This document shows positions 8,133-16,781 of a DNA stretch of 64,000 nucleotides, piece by piece (within the stretch, counting starts at the first letter, position 1; every line of letters begins with the position of its first letter). The notes under the pieces are model-generated. The model saw only the letters and a program-made list of their open reading frames with translations. It did no database searches and was not told the origin of the DNA. Made by a program: the position numbers and the translations under genes. The stretch comes from Rhodobacter sp. (GTDB taxonomy: Bacteria; Pseudomonadota; Alphaproteobacteria; Rhodobacterales; Rhodobacteraceae). The stretch is taken from the NCBI GenBank assembly GCA_030065095.1, contig JASJDP010000015.1, positions 1 to 64,000 on the forward strand, in the 5' to 3' direction.

Positions 8133-11100
8133 TACGCAATTCCTCCTCGGTCATTTCATTGAAATCGGTGTAGCGAATACGGGCTTGAATGAAGCTGAGG
8201 AGATGGCTCAGGACCTGCACGAAGCCGCTGATCCTGCCGAGCGTTTCAGCGACGTCGAGTGGGTCCGGAGATCGCCGCAATCGGTCGTATGCGGCGTCGA
8301 GTTGCTTGTCCCAGTAGTCGCGATATGCCTTTTGCCCCACTTCGTCTCGAACATCCGCGTCGCCGAAGAGCACGACAACACGGTCTTCCAATTTCCTGGG
8401 ATCGCGCTCGCACGCGAGCCAGATCTCATGGAGCTCAAACAAACAGTATGGGGATTTGAGGTAGTTGTCCGTGAGCCAGATATAGATGCGGCTGCCTGCC
8501 GAAAGATCGCGCATGAAGGGTTCAATCTCGTCGCCATAGTCGAGCTCGTTCACATCGCGGCGGATGATGATGCCTTTGTCGTCTTCGATCCGCTTGCAGA
8601 ACGTTGCGACCGGTTTGCTTCGGTCCGCATGCTCGTCGTCGTTCGCGTAAGAGAAGAACCAGTCATTCGTCGCTGAGTCCGGTCGATCATAGGTCGCGTC
8701 TTGCTCGGTTGCCTCATGCGCTTCCGTCTCCGACGGGCGATCATTGCTCCCCTCAATCTCGAGGGGAGAAAGTCCCAGGCGTGCTTCCTCCACCTCCACC
8801 GTTTTTGCGATGTATTGTAGGAGCTCCTCTGACTTGGCACCGTTCGTCCGAATAGTCAGTTGACCAGCGTGATCCTCACCCCCATGGGTCTCGATCAGCA
8901 CCCAGCCCTGGCGAAGACGCTCATAGACGCAAAGCCCGGTGCGCCAATAATCCCCCTGCTGCTGCGCTTGGTCTCCGATGGCGCTGATGATGCTGCGGAT
9001 CAGCGCGCTCGGCAGGGCCGTGTATCTGCGCGTCTGGATCGCTTCTGCATCCGCTCCATCCCAGCCGGGAGGGCGTTGCATGGGCAGCAGATCAGGCGCG
9101 ATATAAAGCGCTTCGGCCTCGCCCACGCTGCGCTCGCGGGCAAAGCAAATGCCGCAGGACTGCATCATCGACAGGAAGAGCACCTGCTCTTTAACCGTGT
9201 AGTGTTCGTCCCAAATCAGCTCGCCGAGCAGGGGCCGGGTGAACGCGCCCTTCATGCTCTCGATCACCCGGAATACCTTGCTCTCACGTTCCAGCACCGA
9301 GTAGATCGCCGTGATCGCCCATTGCTGGTCAAGGATGATGTCCCCGGCGAAATAGCCATCGCGATAGAATACGACACCGGCATTGTGCAGCGTCTCAAGG
9401 AAAAGCGCCGGTACAGCCACGCCGCCTCTCTCGTCGCAGAGCGTCCGGAAGGCCTCGACCGACATGATTCGCTCCGTGCCCTTGGCGATCATGTCCTCCA
9501 GCGCGCGTTTCACGGCCACGCGGATCTTGCCGACCAGGGGCTGCTCGATGCTGGCATAGGCCTCTTGCAGCGCCTCCTCCAGGTCCTGCTGTCCGCGTCC
9601 GGTCTGCGCGCTGTGATGCAGTGTGACCGCGTTGGGGAAGGCGTCCATCCGCCTCTGCGCAACTTCATCCAGCATGCAGCGATCCTTCAACTTGTCGGCC
9701 TGGGTCTGCACAACGATCAGCGGCAGGTCCTGGCCGCCGAAGGCGCCGATCTGTGTCAGCCAATAGGGCAGCTTGTGGTTGCGAAAGCTGAGCCCGCCCA
9801 CATGATGGGTCTCGTTGTCTTCGTGTACTGGCGTCCAGCCCAACAGGTAGATACCGCGGCTCTTCATGAACAGCGTGTGGGTCGAATGATAGATGTCCTG
9901 GCCGCCAAAATCCCAGATCCAGAGGCGGGCCGGGACGTTGTCTGGGGTCTCGGTCAGATCGTACGGGCGCACGGTAATGCCATGGGTCGAGGCGACGCTC
10001 TCGTCCAGGCCCTCGCCGAAGAGTGAACGCACCAGTTGTGTCTTGCCGACCCGGCCATTGCCCAACACCAGCAGCTTGGCATCGCGCAGGGGCTCAGCAC
10101 CGTCTTTCATATCCAACAAATGCGCCCGAAGCCGCGGCAGACAGTTGTCGCTTGGCCCTTGCGAGAGCACCTCGCTCGGAACGTCATCGAGATGGGTGGC
10201 AACAAGCTCCTCAAGCGCAGGTTGCTCAAAGAAGGCTCCCTCCCAAATATTTATCTTGCAGTTTAGGCACCTGATGCTCTGCAGAGTGGTGATCCCCGCC
10301 AGCGGACCGAGATCGCTGACCTTGGTATCGCTGATTGTGAGGCTCTGCAGAGTGGTTATCCCCGCTAGCGGGCCGAGGTCGCTGACCTTGGTGTCACTGA
10401 TGGTAAGGCTCTGCAGAGCGGTGAGCCCCGCCAGCGGGCTGATATCGCTGATCTTGGTGCCGCTGGTGGTGAGGCTCTGCAGGGCGATGAACCCCGCCAG
10501 CGGGCCGAGATCGTTGACCTTTGTGTCGCTGCATTCAAGGCGCTGCAGGGCGGTGATCCCCGCCAGGGGGCTGAGATCGCCGACCTGGGTGCTGCGGCAT
10601 GTGAGGCTCTGCAGGGCTGTGAGCCCCGCCAGCGGGGCGAGGTCACTGACCTGGGTGCTGCTGCAGTCGAGTTTCTGCAGGGCGGTGAGCCCCGCCAGCG
10701 GGGCGAGGTCGTTGACCTGGGCGCTGCGGCATGTGAGGCTCTGCAGGGCTGTGAGCCCCGCCAGCGGGGCGAGGTCACTGAGCTGGATGCTGTTGCAGTC
10801 GAGTTTCTGCAGGGCGGTGAGGCCCGCGAGCGGGGCGAGGTCGCTGACCTGGGTTCTGCTGCAGTCGAGGCTTTGCAAGGCAGCTAGGCTCGTCAACGGG
10901 GCGAGGTCGCTGACCTCGGTGCTGCTGCAGGTGAGGCTCTGCAGGGCGGTGAGCCTCGCAAGCGGGGCGAGGTTGCTGACCTGGGTGCTGCTGCAGTCGA
11001 GATTCTGCAAGGAAGCTAGGCCCGCCAGCGGGGCGAGGTCGCTGACCTGCGTGTCGCTGCAGTCGAGGCTCTGCAGGGCGGTGAGACCCGCAAGCGGGGC

Positions 11101-11925
11101 GAGGTCACTGATAATGCCGGAACCATAAAAGCTACGGGTGCAACGAAGGATTTCCAGAGCGAGAAGACCCTTGAGCGGTGTGAGATCAACGACCTGTGTA
11201 TAGCTGCAGTTGAGGTACTTCAGGGCAGTGAGGTCCGCCAATGGGCTGAGATCGTCAACTAGTCCGTTCCAAAAATCGAGGCTCTGCAGATGGATGAGGC
11301 CTGAGAGCGGGTTGAGATCAGTGAACCTATAGTTTGAACCACAGTAGAGGCTCTGCAGGGCGGCGAGGCCCGCCAGCGGGGCGAGATCGCTGAACTGGGT
11401 GCTGCTGCAATCGAGGCTCTGCAAGGCAGCTAGGCTCGCCAACGGGGCGAGGTCGCTGACCTGGGTTCTGCTGCAGTCGAGGCTTTGCAGGGCAGCTAGG
11501 CTCGCCAACGGGGCGAGGTCGCTGACCTCGGTACTGCTGCAGGTGAGGCTCTGCAGGGCGGTGAGCCCCGCCAGCGGTCCGAGATCGCTGACCTCGGTGC
11601 CGCTGATGGTGAGGCTCTGCAGGGCGGTGAGCTCCGCCAGCGGTCCGAGATCGCTGACCTGGGTGTTCCTGCAGTCGAGGTTCTGGAGGGCGGTGAGTCC
11701 CGCCAGTGGACCGAGATCGCTGACCTGGGTGGCTCCTACGGACCTGTGGTCTTCAAACCGTGTCAGAACGATCTCTGTTGGCGCAATTTCCCGAATGCTC
11801 TCTGGGATAACCGCGAGTCGATCTATGGAAAGGTCCAGTACCTCTCCTAGTTGCCATGCCGCAATTCGCGTCTCCGCCTCGCGCAGTGCTGCGTCTGTGT
11901 CGAGGGCATCAGAATTTGGGGCCAT
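8125..11925 (-). CDS. LRR-ROC-COR-TIR protein (ROCO family), putative NLR-like immune sensor
   Basis: The protein has 1266 residues. Residues 66-555 are about 22 leucine-rich repeats of 22 residues (pattern SDLAPLAGLTALQSL), capped near 580. The ROC GTPase follows, with P-loop GNGRVGKT at 622-629, switch-II WDFGGQD and TQAD in place of the usual NKxD. A COR domain follows (about 800-1040), with the DQQWAITAIYSVL and LPSALIRSII elements typical of COR. Residues 1086-1250 are a TIR domain: FFSYAND, then LKSPYCLFELHEIW, where Glu1164 matches the catalytic glutamate of TIR NADases. ROCO proteins dimerise through COR and switch with GTP; TIR NADases act in several antiphage systems. LRRs would sense the trigger, ROC-COR would switch, and TIR would deplete NAD or make a signal. 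The antiphage role is inference. Confidence 0.85.
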   Translation of the reverse strand: MAPNSDALDTDAALREAETRIAAWQLGEVLDLSIDRLAVIPESIREIAPTEIVLTRFEDHRSVGATQVSDLGPLAGLTALQNLDCRNTQVSDLGPLAELTALQSLTISGTEVSDLGPLAGLTALQSLTCSSTEVSDLAPLASLAALQSLDCSRTQVSDLAPLASLAALQSLDCSSTQFSDLAPLAGLAALQSLYCGSNYRFTDLNPLSGLIHLQSLDFWNGLVDDLSPLADLTALKYLNCSYTQVVDLTPLKGLLALEILRCTRSFYGSGIISDLAPLAGLTALQSLDCSDTQVSDLAPLAGLASLQNLDCSSTQVSNLAPLARLTALQSLTCSSTEVSDLAPLTSLAALQSLDCSRTQVSDLAPLAGLTALQKLDCNSIQLSDLAPLAGLTALQSLTCRSAQVNDLAPLAGLTALQKLDCSSTQVSDLAPLAGLTALQSLTCRSTQVGDLSPLAGITALQRLECSDTKVNDLGPLAGFIALQSLTTSGTKISDISPLAGLTALQSLTISDTKVSDLGPLAGITTLQSLTISDTKVSDLGPLAGITTLQSIRCLNCKINIWEGAFFEQPALEELVATHLDDVPSEVLSQGPSDNCLPRLRAHLLDMKDGAEPLRDAKLLVLGNGRVGKTQLVRSLFGEGLDESVASTHGITVRPYDLTETPDNVPARLWIWDFGGQDIYHSTHTLFMKSRGIYLLGWTPVHEDNETHHVGGLSFRNHKLPYWLTQIGAFGGQDLPLIVVQTQADKLKDRCMLDEVAQRRMDAFPNAVTLHHSAQTGRGQQDLEEALQEAYASIEQPLVGKIRVAVKRALEDMIAKGTERIMSVEAFRTLCDERGGVAVPALFLETLHNAGVVFYRDGYFAGDIILDQQWAITAIYSVLERESKVFRVIESMKGAFTRPLLGELIWDEHYTVKEQVLFLSMMQSCGICFARERSVGEAEALYIAPDLLPMQRPPGWDGADAEAIQTRRYTALPSALIRSIISAIGDQAQQQGDYWRTGLCVYERLRQGWVLIETHGGEDHAGQLTIRTNGAKSEELLQYIAKTVEVEEARLGLSPLEIEGSNDRPSETEAHEATEQDATYDRPDSATNDWFFSYANDDEHADRSKPVATFCKRIEDDKGIIIRRDVNELDYGDEIEPFMRDLSAGSRIYIWLTDNYLKSPYCLFELHEIWLACERDPRKLEDRVVVLFGDADVRDEVGQKAYRDYWDKQLDAAYDRLRRSPDPLDVAETLGRISGFVQVLSHLLSFIQARIRYTDFNEMTEEELRSG
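10258..11730 (-). repeat. 66-bp tandem repeats encoding the LRR array
   Basis: About 22 units of 66 bp lie head to tail inside the ROCO-TIR gene. On the plus strand, many differ by only a few bases (recurring GAGGCTCTGCAGGGCGGTGA and CCCGCCAGCGGGGCGAGGTC blocks). Units near 11,130-11,330 are more divergent and carry small insertions. Such high DNA identity between units points to recent duplication or gene conversion. It is not a CRISPR array: there are no unique spacers and the frame stays open. Confidence 0.8.
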
Positions 11926-12097
11926 ACCTGCGCAACTGGACTATTTCTTCCGGAACCAGGAATTTCATTCTTGGGAAGATCCCTTATCACACCCCGAGAT
12001 CAATAATACTGAAGGCGGTCAGACAGGCAACTCCTTGACTACCGCGAATATCTCTGAACATGTCGTGGTAGAACCGAGCGAGTAGATCCAAGTGCGG

Positions 12098-12301
12098 CTA
12101 AGCGATATCACGCCGCTGGGTTTCCATTGGGTTGACCGCCGCGTCATGGCCCAGAGTGAACCTGAATTGATCGGACGCACCGCATGCCCTACATCGCAGT
12201 TTTGGCTGATCACCGCCCGCCAGGCGAGCGACTATCGCCGTATCCGAGATCTTCCCGACATGGCCGCAATACCATTCGATATGAGCGACCAACTTACCCA
12301 T
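12098..12301 (-). CDS. Possible small zinc-ribbon protein
   Basis: The product has 67 residues. It contains HIEWYCGHVGKIS, then a helix (TAIVARLAGGDQ) and PKLRCRACGAS, like small proteobacterial zinc-ribbon proteins in which a Cys pair before a helix is matched by a CxxC after it. Here the first pair appears degenerate (one Cys plus His), so metal binding is doubtful. No clear ribosome binding site precedes ATG 12,301. It could be a remnant at the edge of the accessory region, and I am not sure it is a gene. Confidence 0.3.
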   Translation of the reverse strand: MGKLVAHIEWYCGHVGKISDTAIVARLAGGDQPKLRCRACGASDQFRFTLGHDAAVNPMETQRRDIA

Positions 12302-12409
12302 GCATCGGCTCCGGTTCCTGTGCCTGCATGACCCAGGTGTCCCGCGCCATAGTCTACTGCGGGACACAATTCGAATTTATTTATTTATTACCAAAACTTA
12401 CTAGCAAAA

Positions 12410-12486
12410 TGGTAGGCCCGGAGGGACTCGAACCCCCAACCAAAGCGTTATGAGCGCTCTGCTCTAACCAATTGAGCTACGGGCCC
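12410..12486 (-). tRNA. tRNA with CAT anticodon (Met elongator or Ile2)
   Basis: The minus strand folds into a full cloverleaf: acceptor GGGCCCG pairs with CGGGCCT, the D arm contains AGCTCAATTGGTTAGAGCA, the anticodon loop is CTCATAA, and the T arm contains GGTTCGAGTCC. CCA is encoded at the 3' end (12,412-12,410). The anticodon CAT fits either elongator tRNA-Met or the tRNA-Ile2 modified to lysidine at C34. It is clearly not an initiator, because the first acceptor base pair is a G-T wobble rather than the unpaired C-A type. I cannot separate Met from Ile2 by eye. Its 3' end faces the accessory region at 1-12.4 kb. Confidence 0.9.
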
Positions 12487-12539
12487 GGCCTGGGTATTGG
12501 ATTAGCAGAGATCGCGGAGGGGTCAAGCAAGCGTCGACA

Positions 12540-12767
12540 TCAGCCGTCGTCGAGCATCGCGTCAAGGAACCGCCCGATGGCCAATGCCTCTTCGGCGCTT
12601 ATCTCGATCCGAGCCGGGGCGTCGGAGGCGTCGGTCACCGGGGCCCCGGAGCCGTCATCGGCATACTCCCCCACCGCAATCCATCCGGCATCCCGCATCG
12701 CCGCGGTCGCGATCGCCGCGACGGCGATCAGGAGGAGAACGAGAATCAACCGGGTAAAGCTGGCCAT
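12540..12767 (-). CDS. Small membrane-anchored protein, unknown function
   Basis: The product has 75 residues from ATG 12,767, with AAGGGAG upstream. One N-terminal membrane helix ([23 protein letters not shown]) precedes a short acidic domain ([19 protein letters not shown]). No family is recognised. It lies between the tRNA and purM and is divergent from purM, so the two share an intergenic region of about 138 bases. Confidence 0.55.
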   Translation of the reverse strand: MASFTRLILVLLLIAVAAIATAAMRDAGWIAVGEYADDGSGAPVTDASDAPARIEISAEEALAIGRFLDAMLDDG

Positions 12768-12905
12768 GGCAAGGTCTCCCTTTCTTGGCAGTGTGTCGTC
12801 GGGCGCGTGGCCTGGGTTCAAAAACCGTCGCCGGTTCCGCCAATGGACTTGCCCTGCGCGCTGGTCTATCCGGGCGGCGATGGCAGGTCCGGGGGGACAG
12901 CGAGG

Positions 12906-13946
12906 ATGACGAAGAACGGGATCACCTATGCCGGCGCCGGGGTCGATATCGACGCCGGCAATGCGCTGGTCGAACGGATCAAGCCGGCCGCGGCGTCGAC
13001 CGCGCGCGCCGGGGCTATGGCGGGATTGGGAGGTTTCGGCGGTCTGTTCGACCTGAAGGCGGCCGGTTACACAGATCCTGTCCTTGTGGCGGCGACCGAC
13101 GGCGTCGGGACCAAGCTTAGAATTGCGATCGACACCGGACATGTCGACACGATCGGCGTCGATCTGGTCGCGATGTGCGTGAACGATCTGGTCTGCCAGG
13201 GGGCAGAGCCTTTGTTTTTTCTCGATTATTTCGCAACCGGCAAGCTTGAGGTGGACGCCGCCGCGCGTATCGTCGAGGGCATCGCGGCGGGCTGCCGGGC
13301 CTCTGGCTGCGCCCTGATCGGCGGCGAGACGGCAGAGATGCCCGGCATGTACGCGGCGGGCGATTTCGATCTCGCGGGATTTGCCGTGGGCGCGTTGGAA
13401 CGCGGCACGGCGCTGCCAGACGGCGTGCAGGCGGGCGACATCCTGCTGGGGCTGGCCTCTGACGGCGTGCATTCGAACGGCTATTCGCTGGTCCGCAAGG
13501 TCGCCGAGATGGCGGGCCTGGGCTGGGACGACGCGTCGCCCTTCGGCGGCGGTCCGCTGGGTGCGGCCTTGCTGGCGCCCACCCGGCTATACGTGAAACC
13601 GGCGCTTGCGGCGATCCGGGCGGGCGGGGTGCACGGCCTTGCCCATATCACCGGAGGCGGGCTGACCGAGAATCTGCCGCGGGTGATGCCGGACGGGCTG
13701 ACGGCCCATGTGGATCTTGAGAGCTGGTCCTTGCCGGGCGTATTCCGCTGGCTAGCCGGGCAGGGCGCGTTGAGCGAGACCGAGTTGCTGAAGACCTTCA
13801 ATGCCGGGATCGGCATGGTTCTGGTGGTGGCGGCCGACCGGGCCGAGGCACTCGCCGAGCTCCTGCGGGACCAAGGTGAAACGGTCCACCGTATCGGGAT
13901 CGTCGAAGCGGGCGGAACCATCCGCTATTCCGGTTCCATTTCGTGA
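12906..13946 (+). CDS. purM: Phosphoribosylformylglycinamidine cyclo-ligase (AIR synthetase)
   Basis: PurM closes the imidazole ring of purine precursors (FGAM + ATP to AIR). The product has 346 residues, normal for the family. It starts [19 protein letters not shown] and carries [50 protein letters not shown] and [15 protein letters not shown], all conserved in the AIRS superfamily. ATG 12,906 was chosen because it matches the usual N-terminus and has a purine-rich upstream site; the frame is open further upstream. The stop overlaps the purN start (GTGA), so the two genes form a translationally coupled operon. Confidence 0.95.
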   Translation: MTKNGITYAGAGVDIDAGNALVERIKPAAASTARAGAMAGLGGFGGLFDLKAAGYTDPVLVAATDGVGTKLRIAIDTGHVDTIGVDLVAMCVNDLVCQGAEPLFFLDYFATGKLEVDAAARIVEGIAAGCRASGCALIGGETAEMPGMYAAGDFDLAGFAVGALERGTALPDGVQAGDILLGLASDGVHSNGYSLVRKVAEMAGLGWDDASPFGGGPLGAALLAPTRLYVKPALAAIRAGGVHGLAHITGGGLTENLPRVMPDGLTAHVDLESWSLPGVFRWLAGQGALSETELLKTFNAGIGMVLVVAADRAEALAELLRDQGETVHRIGIVEAGGTIRYSGSIS

Positions 13947-14539
13947 AGAAGCGGGTGGCCATTCTGATCTCGGGCGGCGGGTCGAACATGGTCCGGCTGG
14001 TCGAGGACATGGCACTGCGCGATCACCCGGCTGAACCCGTGCTGGTGCTGTCGAACAATCCGGACGCGGCCGGACTGGCCAGGGCCGCCGCCCTTGGGGT
14101 CGCTACCGCGGTGGTCGACCACCGGCCCTTCGGCCAAGACCGGTCCGGCTTCGAAGCGGGGCTCATCCGCGCGCTCGATGGCGCCGCCCCTGACATTCTG
14201 TGCCTTGCAGGCTTCATGCGCATTCTGACGGCGGATTTTGTCAAGCGGTATCAGGGCCGTATCCTGAACATCCATCCCTCGCTTCTGCCCAGGTTCAAGG
14301 GCCTTGATACCCATGCCCGCGCCCTTGCCGCGGGCGAAACCGAACATGGCTGCACGGTGCACATTGTAACCCCAGACCTCGACGACGGCCCGATCCTCGG
14401 CCAGGCGCGGGTTCCCGTCCGGACCGGGGACACGCCGCGGTCGCTGGCGGCCCGTGTCTTGGAAATGGAACACCGGCTCTATCCCGCCGTCCTGCGCCGC
14501 TTTGCCGATGGCGACCGGACGCCGGTGTTCCTCGGCTAA
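13943..14539 (+). CDS. purN: Phosphoribosylglycinamide formyltransferase
   Basis: PurN transfers a formyl group from 10-formyltetrahydrofolate to GAR in purine synthesis. The product has 198 residues. It contains [12 protein letters not shown] at the N-terminus, the catalytic [14 protein letters not shown], and [20 protein letters not shown] with the conserved His and Asp. The GTG start at 13,943 overlaps the purM stop by four bases. PurM and PurN act at steps five and three of the same pathway, and this pairing is common in proteobacteria. Confidence 0.95.
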   Translation: MKKRVAILISGGGSNMVRLVEDMALRDHPAEPVLVLSNNPDAAGLARAAALGVATAVVDHRPFGQDRSGFEAGLIRALDGAAPDILCLAGFMRILTADFVKRYQGRILNIHPSLLPRFKGLDTHARALAAGETEHGCTVHIVTPDLDDGPILGQARVPVRTGDTPRSLAARVLEMEHRLYPAVLRRFADGDRTPVFLG

Positions 14540-14611
14540 GGCTTTCCTTCCCGGCAGAAACTGCCTATCACCCGCTGAACCGGGACAGGTTGCAAAGAAC
14601 ATACGAGCGGA

Positions 14612-15769
14612 ATGATCACCATTACCACGACTGATGCGCTCGACGCATTCTGCGCCCGCGCCGCCAGGCAGCCCTATCTCACGGTCGATACGGAATTCCT
14701 GCGCGAGCGGACCTACTATTCAAAGCTCTGCCTCGTGCAGCTGGCAATCCCCGGCACCGGGGAGGGGGACGCGGTTCTGGTCGATCCGCTGGCCGAGGGC
14801 CTGTCGCTGGATCCGCTCTATGCGCTGTTTCGCAACACCGATGTGGTGAAGGTTTTCCATGCGGCGCGCCAGGATCTCGAAATCTTTTACATCGAGGGCG
14901 GTGTGATCCCGGCGCCGCTGTTCGACACGCAGATCGCAGCCATGGTCTGCGGCTTCGGCGAGCAGGTGGGATATGAGACGCTGGTGCGCAAGATCGCCAG
15001 GAAACCGCTCGACAAGACGTCCCGCTTCACCGACTGGTCCCGTCGCCCGCTGACCGAGGCGCAAAAGACCTACGCCCAGGCCGACGTCACCCATCTGCGC
15101 GAGATCTATGAATACCTCGCGGGGCAGTTGGAAAAGACCGGGCGCACCATATGGGTCGAGGAAGAGCTGCAGCTGCTGCGCGATCCGGCGACCTATGTCG
15201 TGTCGCCTGAGGACGCCTGGCGGCGCGTCAAGACCCGCACCAATTCGGGCCGCTTTCTGGCGGTGGTGCGAGAGCTTGCGAGGTTCCGCGAGGGCTATGC
15301 CCAGTCCCGCAACATCCCGCGCACACGGGTATACAAGGACGACGCGCTGCTGGAGCTCGCTTCCACCAAACCGGCAAGCCTGCAGGACCTTGGGCGGGCG
15401 CGCCTTTTGCTGCGCGAGGCGCGGCGCGGCGAGATTGCCGACGGAATTCTGAACGCGGTCAAGGCCGGGCTCGCTGTACCGCCCGAAGACTTCCCCAAAG
15501 GCAATGGCCGGCAGGACTCTCTTCAGGTCAACCCCGCGCTCGCCGATCTGCTCCGCGTCCTGCTGAAGGCCAAATCCGAAAATGCCGGCGTCGCCCAGAA
15601 ACTGATTGCGACCGCCGCCGATCTGGATGCGATCGCCGCCGGCGGGCGGGACGGCATGGCGTTGAAGGGCTGGCGCCGGGACGTGTTCGGAGAGGATGCG
15701 CTGCGGCTTTGCGAGGGCCAGATCGGCCTTGCCGTGCGCGGCGACAAGGTCGATGTGATCGAGCTCTAG
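14612..15769 (+). CDS. rnd: Ribonuclease D
   Basis: The protein has 385 residues. It is a 3'-to-5' exoribonuclease that trims tRNA precursors and other structured RNAs. The DEDD exonuclease domain (about 1-200) shows exo I VDTEFLRERTYY, exo II KVFHAARQDLEIF and exo III YAQADVTHLREIYEYL. A helical HRDC-type C-terminal region follows and contains NIPRTRVYKDDALLELA. It begins 72 bases after purN on the same strand, and its last bases overlap the convergent lipoprotein gene. Confidence 0.93.
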   Translation: MITITTTDALDAFCARAARQPYLTVDTEFLRERTYYSKLCLVQLAIPGTGEGDAVLVDPLAEGLSLDPLYALFRNTDVVKVFHAARQDLEIFYIEGGVIPAPLFDTQIAAMVCGFGEQVGYETLVRKIARKPLDKTSRFTDWSRRPLTEAQKTYAQADVTHLREIYEYLAGQLEKTGRTIWVEEELQLLRDPATYVVSPEDAWRRVKTRTNSGRFLAVVRELARFREGYAQSRNIPRTRVYKDDALLELASTKPASLQDLGRARLLLREARRGEIADGILNAVKAGLAVPPEDFPKGNGRQDSLQVNPALADLLRVLLKAKSENAGVAQKLIATAADLDAIAAGGRDGMALKGWRRDVFGEDALRLCEGQIGLAVRGDKVDVIEL

Positions 15770-16224
15770 CGCCGGACCGCCAATGCGTTCGCCGCGCCGC
15801 TGACGCGTATCTGCCGTACGCCCTGAAGCGTCTGCTCCGACACGAACCGGCCCACCAGTACCTCGCGCGACTGCGGCGTCCCCACGCGCGTCGGCTGGAA
15901 CGGAGCACTGATCCGGAACTGATAGCTCAGCACGCCGTCTTGCGGCAATTCCCTGTTCAGCGGCACCAATGCGCCGTCGAAATAGCCTTGCCGGTTCGGC
16001 AACCCCGTCGCCCTGACGATCGCGCCGCCCGGTACCTGCTCCACCCGCAGCGCTATCACCTGCCCGATCAGCGGACGCGGATCGGCGTTGGGGTTCGTCG
16101 TGACCGCCGTCGCCTGTTCGCTGCGCCCGAACCAGTTGAACGGGTTGAACCGCGATTCCGCGACCCGTGAACATCCCGCCACGGTCGCCACAAGCACCAG
16201 TGCCCAGATAAGCCTGCCAAACAT
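15766..16224 (-). CDS. Lipoprotein, unknown function
   Basis: The product has 152 residues. A typical lipoprotein signal ends in VAGC with the lipidated Cys at residue 18. The mature part is a compact beta-rich domain (GQVIALRVEQVPGGAIVRATGL, GYFDGALVPLN) with a basic C-terminus. Position +2 after the cysteine is Arg, not Asp, so outer-membrane sorting is expected. I recognise it only as a conserved type of small lipoprotein of this lineage. It is divergent from sufE and converges with rnd (4-nt overlap). Confidence 0.7.
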   Translation of the reverse strand: MFGRLIWALVLVATVAGCSRVAESRFNPFNWFGRSEQATAVTTNPNADPRPLIGQVIALRVEQVPGGAIVRATGLPNRQGYFDGALVPLNRELPQDGVLSYQFRISAPFQPTRVGTPQSREVLVGRFVSEQTLQGVRQIRVSGAANALAVRR

Positions 16225-16355
16225 CGCCGCTCTTGTCCCCCCTTTTCCCCGGGGTTACTCGAAAGCCCGCGGTTTGAAAAGCCCGCGGGCGGGCTTGGTC
16301 TGGACCTTTGCGGCAGGCCGCCCTAACTGCAGCGGCAGATGCGCAGGAGACCGGA

Positions 16356-16781
16356 ATGGCCAGTCCAGACTTCGAAGAAATCGCCGACACCTTCGAGTTC
16401 CTCGACGATTGGGAGGACCGCTATCGCCATGTCATCGACATGGGCAAGGCGATGGATCCCCTGGAAGACGCGCTACGGGTGCCGGCAACCAAGGTGGCGG
16501 GCTGTGCCAGCCAGGTCTGGATCGTGCCGAAGCTTGAAGGGCAGGGGCCGGGTGCGGTGTTCCGGTTCCGCGGCGACAGCGACGCGATGATCGTGCGCGG
16601 CCTGATCGCCATCCTCAAGGCGCTCTATTCCGGCCTGACGGTCAAAGAGGTGATGGCCGTCGACGCATCCGCCGAACTGGCGCGGCTGGGTCTGCACGAT
16701 CATCTGTCGTCGCAGCGGTCGAACGGGCTCCGCGCGATGGTCGAGCGCATCCGGGGCCTTGCCCGCCAGGCCGCCGCCTAA
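16356..16781 (+). CDS. sufE: Cysteine desulfuration protein SufE
   Basis: SufE accepts sulfane sulfur from the cysteine desulfurase SufS and passes it to the Fe-S scaffold. The product has 141 residues. The acceptor Cys is in VAGCASQVWIVP, the family hallmark, and the fold markers DWEDRYRHVIDMGK and LIAILKALYSGLT are present. ATG 16,356 has GGAGACCGG upstream and gives the standard start; the frame runs further upstream. The end overlaps the convergent DUF1638 gene by four bases. No other suf genes are in the window. Confidence 0.92.
   Translation: MASPDFEEIADTFEFLDDWEDRYRHVIDMGKAMDPLEDALRVPATKVAGCASQVWIVPKLEGQGPGAVFRFRGDSDAMIVRGLIAILKALYSGLTVKEVMAVDASAELARLGLHDHLSSQRSNGLRAMVERIRGLARQAAA

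Noticed and set aside
10258-11730. CRISPR-like regular repeats
   Set aside because: Units are contiguous 66-bp coding repeats without variable spacers and in frame with the ROCO gene.
12410-12486. Initiator tRNA-Met
   Set aside because: The acceptor starts with a paired G-T, not the unpaired initiator signature; Met elongator or Ile2 remains.
12540-13472. Long minus-strand frame across purM
   Set aside because: Only the last 75 codons form a separate small gene; the rest is antisense to a clear PurM.
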